From Kutzneria kofuensis (GTDB taxonomy: Bacteria; Actinomycetota; Actinomycetes; Mycobacteriales; Pseudonocardiaceae), in contig NZ_JACHIR010000001.1 of NCBI RefSeq assembly GCF_014203355.1, forward strand, positions 3,598,038 to 3,662,037: a DNA stretch of 64,000 bases. The letters are read 5' to 3'. The notes under the pieces are model-generated. The model ran no database searches and was not told where the DNA came from. It saw only the letters and a program-made list of their open reading frames with translations. This document shows positions 34,797 through 44,306 of the stretch, piece after piece. Both the position numbers and the translations under genes were made by a program. The stretch's first letter is position 1. Every line of letters starts with the position of its first letter.

Positions 34797-37445
34797 GTGT
34801 GCTGGTATGTACGAGTGCCTCCGTCGTCCACTGCCGCTGCCGCGCGCCCACGCGCCGTCGCGGCCGTGCTGGACCGGGTGGCGAAGCTGCACGCCGGCGC
34901 GCACAAGACCGCGCTGTCCCAGCAGTACGCGGAGGCGTCCCGGCTGCACCGCCGGGCGCTGAGGCTGCTCGACCGGCTGCCGGCCGACGACCAGGAGCAG
35001 CAGCGGCTGCGGGTGCGGGTGCTCACCTCTCTCGCGCACACCGACGCCGAGGCGTACGGGCTGCGTGAGGGCATGCCGTCGCTGGTGCAGGCCGGCAAGC
35101 TGGTGTCGTCGATGCCGGCCGGCACCCAGCGGATGACGCTGGAGGGTCTGATCGAGCGCCAGCGCGGCAACCTGCTCTGGCGGGCCGGCCGGCTGCCCGA
35201 GGCGCTCGACGTGCTGGACAAGGCCGTGGTCGCGACCGACAAGGCGCTGGCCTCCGGCGCCCCCGTCGAGAACGGCCTGATCAGCGCGCTGACCGCCCGT
35301 GCGCTGGTGAACAGCGCCATGGGCAACCCGCACTCGGCCGGCGACGACCTGCGCCGCTGCCTGTGGCTCGGCCACACCTACCACTCCCCGCTGACGCTGG
35401 CGATCACCACCAACAACCTCGGCGAGATGCACTACCGGATGGGCGATGCCCCGACGGCGCTGCGCTACTACGAGGAGGCCGAGCGGCTGATGTCCCGCGT
35501 CGCGCCGACGGCCGTGCCGAAGGTGCGTACCGACCGCGCGCAGGTGCTGCTCTACGCCGGGCTGTCCGAGGAGGCCGCCAACGCCCTGGACGAGGCGTTC
35601 GGCAGCCTGCGTGAGCAGGGCGGCAACCGCGACCTGGCAGAGGCGGAGACGCTGCGTGCCGCCGCGGCCGTGATGGAGGGCGACTACGCCACCGCTCGGG
35701 CGTTCGCCGACCTCGCGCGGCGGCGTTACCTGCGGCAGGAGCGGCCCGCGATGGCCTGGCTGGCCTCGCTGACCGGGCTGCACGCCGCCGCCGCGGCCGC
35801 GCTGAGCGGTCCTCGCAAGCCGTCGAAGGCGTTGGTGCGGAAGGCCTTGGAGCTGTCCGAGGGGCTCGGCGAGGTCGCTCAGGCCGACGAGTCCGCCGTC
35901 GCCAAGCTGCTCGCCGTGCGCCTCCAGCTGCGGCGCGGCGAAGCCGCCGACGCCGCCCGGCTGCTGGCCGAGGTGCCCGCGCCGCGCCGGTTCACGTCCA
36001 TCGACCACCGGATGCTGCGGCGGCTGGCCCGCGCCGAGGTCGCCGTGGCCATGGGCGATCGCCGTACCGCGTTCAGCCAGGCCCGGGTCGGGTTCACCGA
36101 GCTGGGCCGCACCCGTGATCGCATGGGCGGGCTGGAGCTGGTGTGCGGCACCGCCGTGCACGGGCGGGAGCTCGGGGTGCTGGCCGTGCGCCTCGTGCTC
36201 GACGGCGGCCGGTCCGCTGCCGTCGCGCGACGGCTGTTCGGCTGGCTGGAGCGGACCCGGGCGCAGGTGTACCGGTACGAGCCGCAGCCGTCCATCGACG
36301 ATCCCGAGCTGGCCGACCGGGTCAGCGAGATCCGAAACCTGACGCGGTCCATGCAGCTGGCCAAGGCCGAGGGCCGGCGGGTGCGGGAGATGGCCGCCCG
36401 GCACGCCGCCTTGCAGCAGGAGGTCACCCGGCTCGGCTGGCAGACGACGGTGTGGGGTCGGCCTCGCCCCGTCGCCGACCTCGCCGAGGTCGGCAAGCGG
36501 CTCGAGGACCGGGCGATGATCAGCTTCGCCGCCGTGGACGATGCGCTGGTCGCCGTCGTCATCGTCGACGGGCGGCCGCGGCTCGTGCGCCTCGGCAGCG
36601 TCACCGACGCCCGGCAGAACGCCAAGATGCTGCACGCCGACCTCGACGCCCTGGCCCCCGACCACCTGCCTGCGGCCCTGGTCGAGGTCGTCTCCGCCTC
36701 CGCCCGCCGCCGTGCGCAGTTCCTCGACGACCAACTGCTGCGGCCTCTCGCCGGCATCGTCGGCGACCGGGAGCTCGTCGTCGTGCCCACCGGTCCCCTC
36801 TATCCCATCGCCTGGGGCGCTCTGCCGTCCCTGCGCGGGCGGCCCGTCGTCGTCGCCCCTTCCGCCACGGCTTGGCTCGCCGCCTCCGCCGACCAGCAGC
36901 TTCCCGGCACCGGTCGCAGCGTCCTGGTCGGCGGGCCCGACCTGCCCGCGGCCGTCGGTGAGGTCGCCCAGCTCACCCGCTACCTGCCCAGCGCCCAGGT
37001 CCTCGACGGCCCCCGTGCCACCGTCGAGGCCGTGCTGGAGGCCCTGGACGGCGCCCAGCTCGCCCACATCGCCGCCCATGGCATGCACGAGCCCGGCAAC
37101 GCCCTCTTCTCGCGGCTGGATCTTGTCGACGGCGGCCTCTTCGCCCACGAGACCGCCCGCCTGCAGCGGCCGCCCGAGCAGGTCGTCCTCGCCGCCTGCG
37201 AGCTGGCCCTCTCCCGCATCCGCCCCGGCGACGAGGCCCTCGGTTTCGCCGGCGCGTTGTTGGCGACCGGCGTCCGCACTGTCACCGCCGCGGTGTCCCG
37301 GGTCGGCGACCACACCGCCGCCGACAGCATGGCCTTCTATCACCGGCGGGTCGCCGAGGGCGCCCGCCCCGCGGTGGCCCTGGCCGACGCCACCGCCGCC
37401 GACCCCCTGCGGCGCCCCTTCATCTGCCTCGGCGCCAGCAACTAA
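34797..37445 (+). CDS. TPR-CHAT caspase-like protease
   Basis: The product has 882 residues. Residues about 30-470 are tetratricopeptide-like helices (RLHRRALRLLDRL, RQRGNLLWRAGRLPEALDVLDKAV, TTNNLGEMHYRMGDAPTALRYY). A linker coiled helix lies around 480-545. The C-terminal CHAT domain has the caspase dyad His761 (HIAAHGMHEPG) and Cys801 (VVLAACELALSR), followed by the conserved GDEALGFAGALLATGVRTV. Such proteases cleave partner proteins in signalling or defence. No signal peptide is evident. GTG 34797 is the longest start; GTG 34815 and 34869 are alternatives with no clear ribosome site. Confidence 0.9.
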   Translation: MCWYVRVPPSSTAAAARPRAVAAVLDRVAKLHAGAHKTALSQQYAEASRLHRRALRLLDRLPADDQEQQRLRVRVLTSLAHTDAEAYGLREGMPSLVQAGKLVSSMPAGTQRMTLEGLIERQRGNLLWRAGRLPEALDVLDKAVVATDKALASGAPVENGLISALTARALVNSAMGNPHSAGDDLRRCLWLGHTYHSPLTLAITTNNLGEMHYRMGDAPTALRYYEEAERLMSRVAPTAVPKVRTDRAQVLLYAGLSEEAANALDEAFGSLREQGGNRDLAEAETLRAAAAVMEGDYATARAFADLARRRYLRQERPAMAWLASLTGLHAAAAAALSGPRKPSKALVRKALELSEGLGEVAQADESAVAKLLAVRLQLRRGEAADAARLLAEVPAPRRFTSIDHRMLRRLARAEVAVAMGDRRTAFSQARVGFTELGRTRDRMGGLELVCGTAVHGRELGVLAVRLVLDGGRSAAVARRLFGWLERTRAQVYRYEPQPSIDDPELADRVSEIRNLTRSMQLAKAEGRRVREMAARHAALQQEVTRLGWQTTVWGRPRPVADLAEVGKRLEDRAMISFAAVDDALVAVVIVDGRPRLVRLGSVTDARQNAKMLHADLDALAPDHLPAALVEVVSASARRRAQFLDDQLLRPLAGIVGDRELVVVPTGPLYPIAWGALPSLRGRPVVVAPSATAWLAASADQQLPGTGRSVLVGGPDLPAAVGEVAQLTRYLPSAQVLDGPRATVEAVLEALDGAQLAHIAAHGMHEPGNALFSRLDLVDGGLFAHETARLQRPPEQVVLAACELALSRIRPGDEALGFAGALLATGVRTVTAAVSRVGDHTAADSMAFYHRRVAEGARPAVALADATAADPLRRPFICLGASN

Positions 37446-37450
37446 CCCCG

Positions 37451-37525
37451 GCGAGTCCCGCCCACAGTCACACCGAATCCGTGAAACCGATTCATACATT
37501 CGGTGTGACGCTGAGCGGGACTCGC
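37451..37525. terminator. Nested hairpin after the TPR-CHAT gene
   Basis: An 11-bp outer stem (GCGAGTCCCGC with GCGGGACTCGC) encloses a perfect 12-bp stem (GTCACACCGAAT, 37467-37478 with 37498-37509). It begins 5 bp after the protease stop codon. Confidence 0.85.
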
Positions 37526-37542
37526 GGGGGTCGGGGTAAGCA

Positions 37543-37576
37543 AAAGCCCGGCTCCGCGGGTGCGGAGCCGGGCTTT
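37543..37576 (-). terminator. groEL terminator
   Basis: A perfect 15-bp stem (AAAGCCCGGCTCCGC) with loop GGGT is flanked by A/T runs on both sides, a classical intrinsic terminator able to work in either direction. Confidence 0.93.
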
Positions 37577-37606
37577 CTGCCTTGCCTGTAGCGCAGAACC
37601 TCTAGA

Positions 37607-39368
<1,762 letters not shown>

Positions 39369-39375
39369 TTCGTGT

Positions 39376-39402
39376 TTAGCACTCGGGGCGGCCGAGTGCA
39401 AG
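39376..39402. promoter_or_regulatory. CIRCE element 2 (HrcA operator)
   Basis: TTAGCACTC-N9-GAGTGCAAG matches CIRCE with a perfect left arm and 7 of 9 in the right. It is separated from element 1 by 7 bp. Confidence 0.85.
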
Positions 39403-39412
39403 CAAGCGGCAC

Positions 39413-40591
39413 TCAGGCGGTCAGCCACACGATGAACACGACGAGAATGACGAGCAACGCGGTGCCGGCCAGGACGGGCACGGCCCAGCGGGCGGCGCCG
39501 CCGTCCTCGCGGAAGGCGGTGTTGTTGATCGGCGTCGGCGGGCGCAGCCGGACCGGCTGGTCGCCGGCCTGGGGATAGCCGTACTGCGGCTGCGCCGGCT
39601 GCTGGTACGGCCGCGGCTGCGGCTGGCTGGGGAACGGCTGCGACGACGGTCCCTGGGCGGTCTGGGCGGCGGCCTGCACGGGAACCGGCCCGCTGGCGGG
39701 CTCGGTCCGCACGGTCGGTTGCTGCGTCACGGGCGTCGGCGCGGGCACGCCCGGCTGCGCGACGGTGACCAGCGCCGAGCGGGCGGCGGCGACCAGCTCG
39801 CGGCAGTTGGCGTAGCGCTGCTTGGGATCCTTGGCCATGCCCTTGCGGATCACGTCGTCGATGCCGGCCGGCAGGTTCACCAGCTTGGTCACCGACGGCG
39901 GCTGGCTGCCCAGGTGGCCCTGGATCACCTCGGACACGCTGCCCTGATAGGGCGGGCGGCCGGTGAGGCACGCGAACAGCACACAGGCCAGGGAGTACAG
40001 GTCGGTACGGCCGTCGACGGGCTCGCCGCGCAGGTGCTCGGGCGCCGCGTACGTGGGCGAGCCGAGGAAGTCGCCGCCGCGGGTGCGGTGGCCGGTGGCG
40101 CCGCGCCGGGTCAGGCCGAAGTCGGCGAGGTAGACGTGCTCGCCCGCGGACTCGCGGCTCGTCACGAGCATGTTGGCCGGCTTGACGTCCAGGTGCACGA
40201 GGCCGCGCCCGGCCAGCATGTCCAGCGCCTCGCCGGCCTGGCTGACCAGGATCAGGGCGCGCGAGGGCGGCAGCGGGCCGTCCTTGATCAGGCTGGCCAG
40301 GTCGGACCCGTCCACCAGCCGCATGGCGATGTAGAGCAGGCCGTCCAGCTCACCGAAGTCGTACAGCGGCACGACATTGGAGTGGTCGATGGCCGCGGTG
40401 TTGCGCGCCTCGTCGACGAAGCGCTCCCGGAACTCCGGGTCCTCGGTCAGGTGTTCGGAGATGACCTTCAGCGCGACCTTGCGGCCCAGCCTCATGTCCG
40501 TCGCCCGGTACATGACGCTCATGCCGCCGCGGCCGAGCACCGCGTCGATGCGGTAGTGGCCCAGGCGCTTCCCGGTCAAGTCGTCCGACAC
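39413..40591 (-). CDS. Membrane Ser/Thr protein kinase (PknB-like)
   Basis: The product has 392 residues. The kinase domain spans about 12-270: glycine loop LGRGGMSVMYRA, VALKVI lysine, catalytic loop HLDVKPANML, ADFGLTRRG and SPTYAAPEHLRG. The catalytic loop has HLD where most kinases have HRD. A Pro/Gln-rich juxtamembrane region (about 275-360) leads to one C-terminal membrane helix (WAVPVLAGTALLVILVVFIVWL) with almost no extracellular sensor, unlike PASTA kinases. Substrates unknown. Confidence 0.92.
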   Translation of the reverse strand: MSDDLTGKRLGHYRIDAVLGRGGMSVMYRATDMRLGRKVALKVISEHLTEDPEFRERFVDEARNTAAIDHSNVVPLYDFGELDGLLYIAMRLVDGSDLASLIKDGPLPPSRALILVSQAGEALDMLAGRGLVHLDVKPANMLVTSRESAGEHVYLADFGLTRRGATGHRTRGGDFLGSPTYAAPEHLRGEPVDGRTDLYSLACVLFACLTGRPPYQGSVSEVIQGHLGSQPPSVTKLVNLPAGIDDVIRKGMAKDPKQRYANCRELVAAARSALVTVAQPGVPAPTPVTQQPTVRTEPASGPVPVQAAAQTAQGPSSQPFPSQPQPRPYQQPAQPQYGYPQAGDQPVRLRPPTPINNTAFREDGGAARWAVPVLAGTALLVILVVFIVWLTA

Positions 40592-40642
40592 GAGGTCAGC
40601 CTAACGTCCGCGAGTTTTGCCTCGCGGCCGGTTGGTGGGAAA

Positions 40643-40671
40643 ACGGCGGCGGCCGCGCGGGCCGCCGCCGT
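40643..40671 (-). terminator. Terminator of the cold-shock gene
   Basis: A perfect 12-bp GC stem (ACGGCGGCGGCC) has a 5-nt loop and is followed by TTTT on the minus strand, 15 bp after the csp stop. Confidence 0.92.
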
Positions 40672-40685
40672 CACTGGTGACTCGT

Positions 40686-40889
40686 TCAGACCTTGCGGAC
40701 GTCCGCGGCCTGGCTGCGGCCATCGCGGCCGGCCTGGACCTCGAACTCAACCCGGTCGCCCTCGGCCAGTGCCCTGAATCCGTCCATCTGAATCGCCGAG
40801 TAGTGGACGAACACGTCCTGACCACTGTCCTGAGCGATGAAGCCGTAGCCCTTTTCCGAGTTGAACCACTTGACCGTGCCGACTGCCAC
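40686..40889 (-). CDS. Cold shock protein (CspA family)
   Basis: This is a 67-residue single OB fold with the RNA-binding motifs [12 protein letters not shown] and [12 protein letters not shown] 40889 is chosen because GGAGG lies 6 bp upstream and the product matches the family length. It acts as an RNA chaperone. A long leader is possible in the 196 bp shared with the divergent moeA gene. Confidence 0.96.
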   Translation of the reverse strand: MAVGTVKWFNSEKGYGFIAQDSGQDVFVHYSAIQMDGFRALAEGDRVEFEVQAGRDGRSQAADVRKV

Positions 40890-41085
40890 GGCGTCCTCCT
40901 TGAGATGTGGCGCGCGGCGCTGTGGGCGCCGAATGGATCTCACGTCAACGTTAGCGGCCACAGGGCGTCACGCCATCTGCTTGTTGGGTGCTCTTGTTGC
41001 GACAGGTTCGTTGCCGCACAGCAATTTCTGATGACTCGAACGGCGGTACCGCCGACAGCGGCGGGCATGCGGGAGGATGGGGTCC

Positions 41086-42294
41086 GTGTCCACTTCAGCT
41101 ACCCGGTTGGCGAGCGTCGACGAGCACCTTTCGACTGTGTTGGGGCTGGTCGGCAATACGCCGGTCGAACGCATTCCCGTCGCGGACTGCCTCGGTTTGG
41201 CCATCGCCGAGGACCTCCGCTCCCCGGTTGCCCTGCCGCCGTTCGACAATTCGGCGATGGACGGTTACGCCGTTCGGGCGCGAGACATCAGGGACGCCCC
41301 CGTCGAACTCCCCGTAACCGACGACATCCCCGCCGGAAAAACGGAACTGACCGACCTGGCGCCCGGAACGGCGCAGCGGATCATGACCGGCGCCCCGGTT
41401 CCGCCCGGCGCGGACGCCGTCGTCCAGGTCGAGCTCACCGACGGCGGCGTCGAGCGGGTGCTGGTGCACGGCGAGGTCGAGCCGGGCGCGCACATCCGCC
41501 GGGCCGGCGAGGACGTCCGGGTCGGCGACGTCGTGCTGCGCGCGGGCGCGGAACTCGGGCCGGCGCAGCTGGGTCTGGCCGCCGCGGTCGGCGCGGGCGA
41601 GCTCCCGGTGCGGCGGCGGCCGCGGGTTCTGGTGCTGTCGACCGGGTCCGAGCTCGTCGCGCCGGGGAATCCGTTGCTGCCCGGGCAGATCTACGAGTCC
41701 AACGGCGTGATGCTGGCGGCGGCCATCCGGTCCGCGGGTGCGCTGGCCGAGGTGCTCAGCTTCGTGCCGGACGATGTCGAGGCGTTTCACCGGGCGCTGG
41801 AGGACCGGCTGGAATCGGCCGACCTGATCGTCACATCGGGTGGGGTCAGCGCCGGCGCCTATGAAGTGGTGAAGGACGCGTTCACCGGCAACGGCGTGGA
41901 GTTCCGCAAGGTGGCGATGCAGCCGGGCATGCCGCAAGGCGCCGGCAAGTACCGGGGCGTGCCGGTGGTCACGCTGCCGGGCAACCCGGTCAGCGCACAG
42001 GTGTCGTTCGAGGTGTTCCTGCGGCCGGCCCTGCGCTCGGCGATGGGGCACGCGGTGATCCAGCGGCCGACCCGGAGCGCGGTGATCACGGAGGCGCTGC
42101 GCTCGCCGTCCGGCCGCCGGCAGTTCCGGCGCGGCCTGCTCGACCCGGCCGCCGGCACGGTCGAGCTGGTCGGCGGTCCCGGCTCGCACCTGCTGAGCGC
42201 GCTGGCGGTGGCGAACTGCCTGGTCGTCGTGCCGGAGGGGGTCAGCGAGGTGGCGGCGGGCGAGGCCGTCACGGTTGTCGGACTCGATGCGTAG
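41086..42294 (+). CDS. moeA: Molybdopterin molybdenumtransferase MoeA
   Basis: The product has 402 residues from GTG 41086, which GGGAGG precedes at proper spacing; ATG 41077 abuts that site and is unlikely. MoeA motifs are present: LPPFDNSAMDGYAV, RIMTGAPVPPGADAVV, VLSTGSELV, TSGGVSAGAYEVVKD, TLPGNPVSAQVSFE. It inserts molybdate into adenylylated molybdopterin, completing the pathway begun by moaC and mog-moaE near the left end. Its place beside psd/pssA matches moeA2 of mycobacteria. Confidence 0.96.
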   Translation: MSTSATRLASVDEHLSTVLGLVGNTPVERIPVADCLGLAIAEDLRSPVALPPFDNSAMDGYAVRARDIRDAPVELPVTDDIPAGKTELTDLAPGTAQRIMTGAPVPPGADAVVQVELTDGGVERVLVHGEVEPGAHIRRAGEDVRVGDVVLRAGAELGPAQLGLAAAVGAGELPVRRRPRVLVLSTGSELVAPGNPLLPGQIYESNGVMLAAAIRSAGALAEVLSFVPDDVEAFHRALEDRLESADLIVTSGGVSAGAYEVVKDAFTGNGVEFRKVAMQPGMPQGAGKYRGVPVVTLPGNPVSAQVSFEVFLRPALRSAMGHAVIQRPTRSAVITEALRSPSGRRQFRRGLLDPAAGTVELVGGPGSHLLSALAVANCLVVVPEGVSEVAAGEAVTVVGLDA

Positions 42295-42303
42295 AGTCGT
42301 GTC

Positions 42304-42576
42304 GTGGGACTCATCGGATGGATCGTGCTGGGCGCGATCGTGGGCTGGGCCGCCAACCTCGTCGTCGGCGGCCGGGACCGGCGACCGCAGGGCTGCATCG
42401 TCAGCATCCTGGTCGGCATCGCCGGCGCGTTCCTGGGCGGCTTCCTGTTCCAGCTGGCCACCGGGCATCCGCAGGACTTCGGCTTCAACTTCACCAGCTT
42501 CGGCATCGCGCTGGTCGGCGCCGTGCTGCTGCTGGCGGTGCTGAGCCTGTTCCGCAACGCCGGTCGCGGCCGGTAG
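42304..42576 (+). CDS. GlsB/YeaQ/YmgE-type small membrane protein
   Basis: This is a 90-residue protein with three hydrophobic helices and the family motif GWIVLGAIVGWAANLV, then GCIVSILVGIAGAFLGGFL. It is a transglycosylase-associated family of uncertain function, often stress linked. TAGAGT lies 6 bp before GTG 42304, suggesting a leaderless start within the moeA-psd interval. Confidence 0.9.
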   Translation: MGLIGWIVLGAIVGWAANLVVGGRDRRPQGCIVSILVGIAGAFLGGFLFQLATGHPQDFGFNFTSFGIALVGAVLLLAVLSLFRNAGRGR

Positions 42577-42618
42577 CCCACGCCGGGGCCCGTGCCGGGT
42601 GCCCTATCGTGTGCCGCG

Positions 42619-43329
42619 ATGAACGCCAACTCGCCCGAACCCGCCGGGTTCTCCGTCAGCCACTTCCTGGACCTGGCCCGCAAGACCGTGCCGCCGATGC
42701 ACCCGGGCGGCCGGCCGATCGTGGCCGGCTTCGCCGTCGGGGCGCTCGTGCTGCGGCTGCTCAACCGCCGGCTGGGCTTCCTGGGCTTCCTGGCCACGGC
42801 CTGGTGCGCCTGGTTCTTCCGGGAGCCGGCCCGGGTGACGCCGACCCGCCCGAACATCGCGGTCGCCGCCGCCGACGGCACGGTCGCGGACGTCACCGAG
42901 GCGGTGCCGCCGGCCGAGCTGGGCCTGCCGTTCGGGCGGATGCTGCGGATCAGCACGTTCCTCAACATCTTCGACGTGCACGTGCAGCGGCTGCCGGCGA
43001 CCGGTGAGATCACCGCCGTGCACTACCGGCCGGGCAAGTTCCTGTCCGCCGACCTGGACAAGGCGTCCGAGGACAACGAGCGCAACTCGCTGGCCATCCG
43101 CACCGAGGACGGCCACGACCTGGTGGTCGTGCAGATCGCCGGCCTGGTCGCGCGCCGCATCGTGTGCGAGGTCAACCAGGGCGAGCAGGCCGTGGCCGGC
43201 CGCACCTACGGCCTGATCCGGTTCGGCTCCCGCGTCGACCTCTACGTGCCGCTGGGCAGCCGGGTGCTGGTCGAGCCGGGGCAGCGGACCATCGGCGGCG
43301 AGACCGTGCTCGCCGAACTCGGGGGCTGA
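42619..43329 (+). CDS. psd: Phosphatidylserine decarboxylase
   Basis: This is a 236-residue short-type (mycobacterial/archaeal) Psd. Motifs are FFREPARVTPTRPNIAVAAADG, STFLNIFDVHVQRLPATG, and the self-processing site RFGSRVDLYVP, where Gly-Ser cleavage would create the pyruvoyl group. It makes phosphatidylethanolamine from phosphatidylserine. TATCGT 8 bp before the ATG indicates a leaderless start. The pssA gene follows after 4 bp. Confidence 0.95.
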   Translation: MNANSPEPAGFSVSHFLDLARKTVPPMHPGGRPIVAGFAVGALVLRLLNRRLGFLGFLATAWCAWFFREPARVTPTRPNIAVAAADGTVADVTEAVPPAELGLPFGRMLRISTFLNIFDVHVQRLPATGEITAVHYRPGKFLSADLDKASEDNERNSLAIRTEDGHDLVVVQIAGLVARRIVCEVNQGEQAVAGRTYGLIRFGSRVDLYVPLGSRVLVEPGQRTIGGETVLAELGG

Positions 43330-43333
43330 CCAG

Positions 43334-44278
43334 ATGCCCTCGGGTCCGGGTGTGCGGCTGCTGCCCAACGCCATCACGGTGCTGGCGATGTGCGCGGGCC
43401 TGTCCGGCGTGCAGTTCGCCCTCACCAACAACTACGCGGTGGCGATCGGCGCGATCGGCGCGGCCGCGATCCTGGACAGCCTGGACGGCCGGATCGCCCG
43501 GCTGCTGGACGCCACCAGCAAGATGGGCGCCGAGCTGGACTCGCTGGCCGACGCCATCTCGTTCGGCGTCTCGCCGGCGCTGATGCTGTACATCTGGGCC
43601 CACGGTTCCGACAACGGCCTGTGGATCGTCTCGCTGATCTTCGCGGCGTGCATGGTGCTGCGCCTGGCCCGGTTCAACACGCTGCTCGACGACACCGAGA
43701 AGCCGCCGTTCACCAAGGAGTTCTTCGTCGGCGTGCCGGCACCGCCGGGCGCGCTGCTGGCGCTGCTGCCGATCGTGCTGTGGCTGGCGGCCGGCAGCGG
43801 CTGGTGGACCTCGCCGATCGTGGTCGCGGTGTGGACGGTCATCGTCGCGGCTCTGATGATCAGCCGGGTCCCGACGCTGTCGCTGAAGACGATCAAGGTG
43901 CCGCCGCGGTTGGTGGCGCCGCTGCTGGTCGGCGTGGTGCTGGTGGCCGCGACCGTGCTGCTGTACCCGCTGTGGGCGCTGGTCGCCGCGATGCTGATCT
44001 ACCTGGCGCACATCCCGTACTCGATCTACCGCTACTACTGGCTGGCCCGGCACCCCGAGGCGTGGTCGGTGCCGTCGCGGGAGCGGCGGGCGATCCGCCG
44101 CGCCGGCAGCGCCGCCCGCCGGTTCGGGCTGCGGCCGCCGCTGCGCCGCCGGGTGGCCGGCGCGGCCAGCCGGATCAGCCAGGTGCGGCTGCCCCGGCGC
44201 AGCGAACCGTCCACCAACGGCGACGGCCGCCGCCGGGGTTGGCGTCAACTGGGGCTGCGCCGTCAAGAACGCCGTTGA
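43334..44278 (+). CDS. pssA: CDP-diacylglycerol-serine O-phosphatidyltransferase
   Basis: This is a 314-residue integral membrane enzyme. The CDP-alcohol phosphotransferase signature is complete (DSLDGRIAR, then GAELDSLAD). There are about eight hydrophobic segments and a basic C-terminal cytoplasmic tail of about 65 residues. It makes phosphatidylserine for the upstream Psd, so the pair forms one pathway. Confidence 0.95.
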   Translation: MPSGPGVRLLPNAITVLAMCAGLSGVQFALTNNYAVAIGAIGAAAILDSLDGRIARLLDATSKMGAELDSLADAISFGVSPALMLYIWAHGSDNGLWIVSLIFAACMVLRLARFNTLLDDTEKPPFTKEFFVGVPAPPGALLALLPIVLWLAAGSGWWTSPIVVAVWTVIVAALMISRVPTLSLKTIKVPPRLVAPLLVGVVLVAATVLLYPLWALVAAMLIYLAHIPYSIYRYYWLARHPEAWSVPSRERRAIRRAGSAARRFGLRPPLRRRVAGAASRISQVRLPRRSEPSTNGDGRRRGWRQLGLRRQERR

Positions 44279-44306
44279 GTCACGGCCGCGTGGCTAAGCT
44301 GGCCGC

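Noticed and set aside
32677-37445. Possible type III-E CRISPR (gRAMP/TPR-CHAT) locus
   Set aside because: No cas genes and no direct-repeat spacer array are present. Only the CHAT-plus-sigma theme is shared.
34089-37499. 1136-codon open frame antisense to the CHAT region
   Set aside because: It is a mirror of the high-GC third-position pattern of the sigma, partner and CHAT genes; it has no family signature and repeats GQ/HP-type shadow composition.
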